Part shown: positions 42,251 to 42,500 of the stretch, piece by piece
Numbering within the stretch: the first letter of the stretch is position 1
Layout: each line of letters begins with the position of its first letter
Assembly (NCBI GenBank): GCA_030141605.1
Contig: JAQGDQ010000575.1
Coordinates: forward strand, 1 to 42,500
From: Tubiluchus corallicola
Lineage: Eukaryota > Priapulida > Priapulimorpha > Priapulimorphida > Tubiluchidae
Direction: 5' to 3'
Length of the DNA stretch: 42,500 nucleotides
Program-made: the position numbers and the translations under genes
Notes under the pieces: generated by a model
What the model was told of the DNA's origin: nothing
Databases searched by the model: none
The model's input: only the letters and a program-made list of their open reading frames with translations

Positions 42251-42500
42251 GTCTCTGTTATGTAGTTGTAAGTTGTTATTTACAGTCGGCGATAATAGCT
42301 CTTTGAGCTAATGTTAATAGTTGACCCAAAAGCCGACTTTAGATAAAGATTACAATGAAATCGAAGCAGCGTCCACGTTTATAATGATCTTCGACTAAAA
42401 TTATGTAATCTCATCAGTGTAATTATACCAGAATTGTTTCTTATCAGCGATGCAGATAAATTTTTATTTTTGATGGGAGTAAAGAATTTGAAGTAATTAA
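42251..42500. other. Right edge, nothing recognised
   Basis: AT-rich sequence after the SINE. No coding signal to the window end. Confidence 0.4.

Overview
This window is animal nuclear DNA: AT-rich, intron-rich, with GT/AG splice sites, many microsatellites and many small transposon remnants. No single reading frame carries a whole gene. By joining exons across canonical splice sites in consistent phase I could build three complete protein genes (RRP8, VAMP7, UCHL3), the first exon of a fourth (ILK) and a fragment related to Spire. ILK and Spire point to a metazoan. The long introns, base composition and transposon mix suggest an invertebrate, but I cannot name the phylum.

Layout. At the left edge the first coding exon of integrin-linked kinase (ILK, minus strand, 50-138) is head-to-head with RRP8 (plus strand, 743-6904, 7 exons, 536 aa), the nucleolar rRNA methyltransferase. 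Human ILK and RRP8 are also divergent neighbours, so this looks like retained microsynteny. A 2.8-kb stretch without recognisable exons follows, and RRP8 and VAMP7 converge on it. VAMP7 (minus, 19343-9739, 7 exons, 221 aa) is a longin R-SNARE. It is head-to-head with UCHL3 (plus, 20023-36266, 9 coding exons, 232 aa), a ubiquitin C-terminal hydrolase whose second exon is only 12 nt. The last 6 kb (36267-42500) holds no gene I can support.

Inside UCHL3, on the opposite strand (23372-22678), lie a Spir-box and a Spire-type zinc-finger/C-terminal frame. This frame runs across a UCHL3 coding exon in antisense. An in-frame TGA and a lost cysteine suggest decay.

Mobile and repeated DNA is rich. There are three Tigger/pogo-like elements with TA target duplications, two of them nested inside one copy of a three-copy interspersed repeat. 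There is also a hAT-like element with a 7-bp duplication, a foldback hairpin, a two-copy 0.57-kb repeat, tRNA-derived SINEs, non-LTR retrotransposon tails, a 69-bp tandem repeat with a seventh outlying copy, a 30-bp and a 60-bp minisatellite, and long AAT/ATT and other microsatellites.

The genes are unrelated housekeeping functions (adhesion signalling, ribosome biogenesis, vesicle fusion, ubiquitin recycling). What links them is shared divergent promoters, not a pathway.
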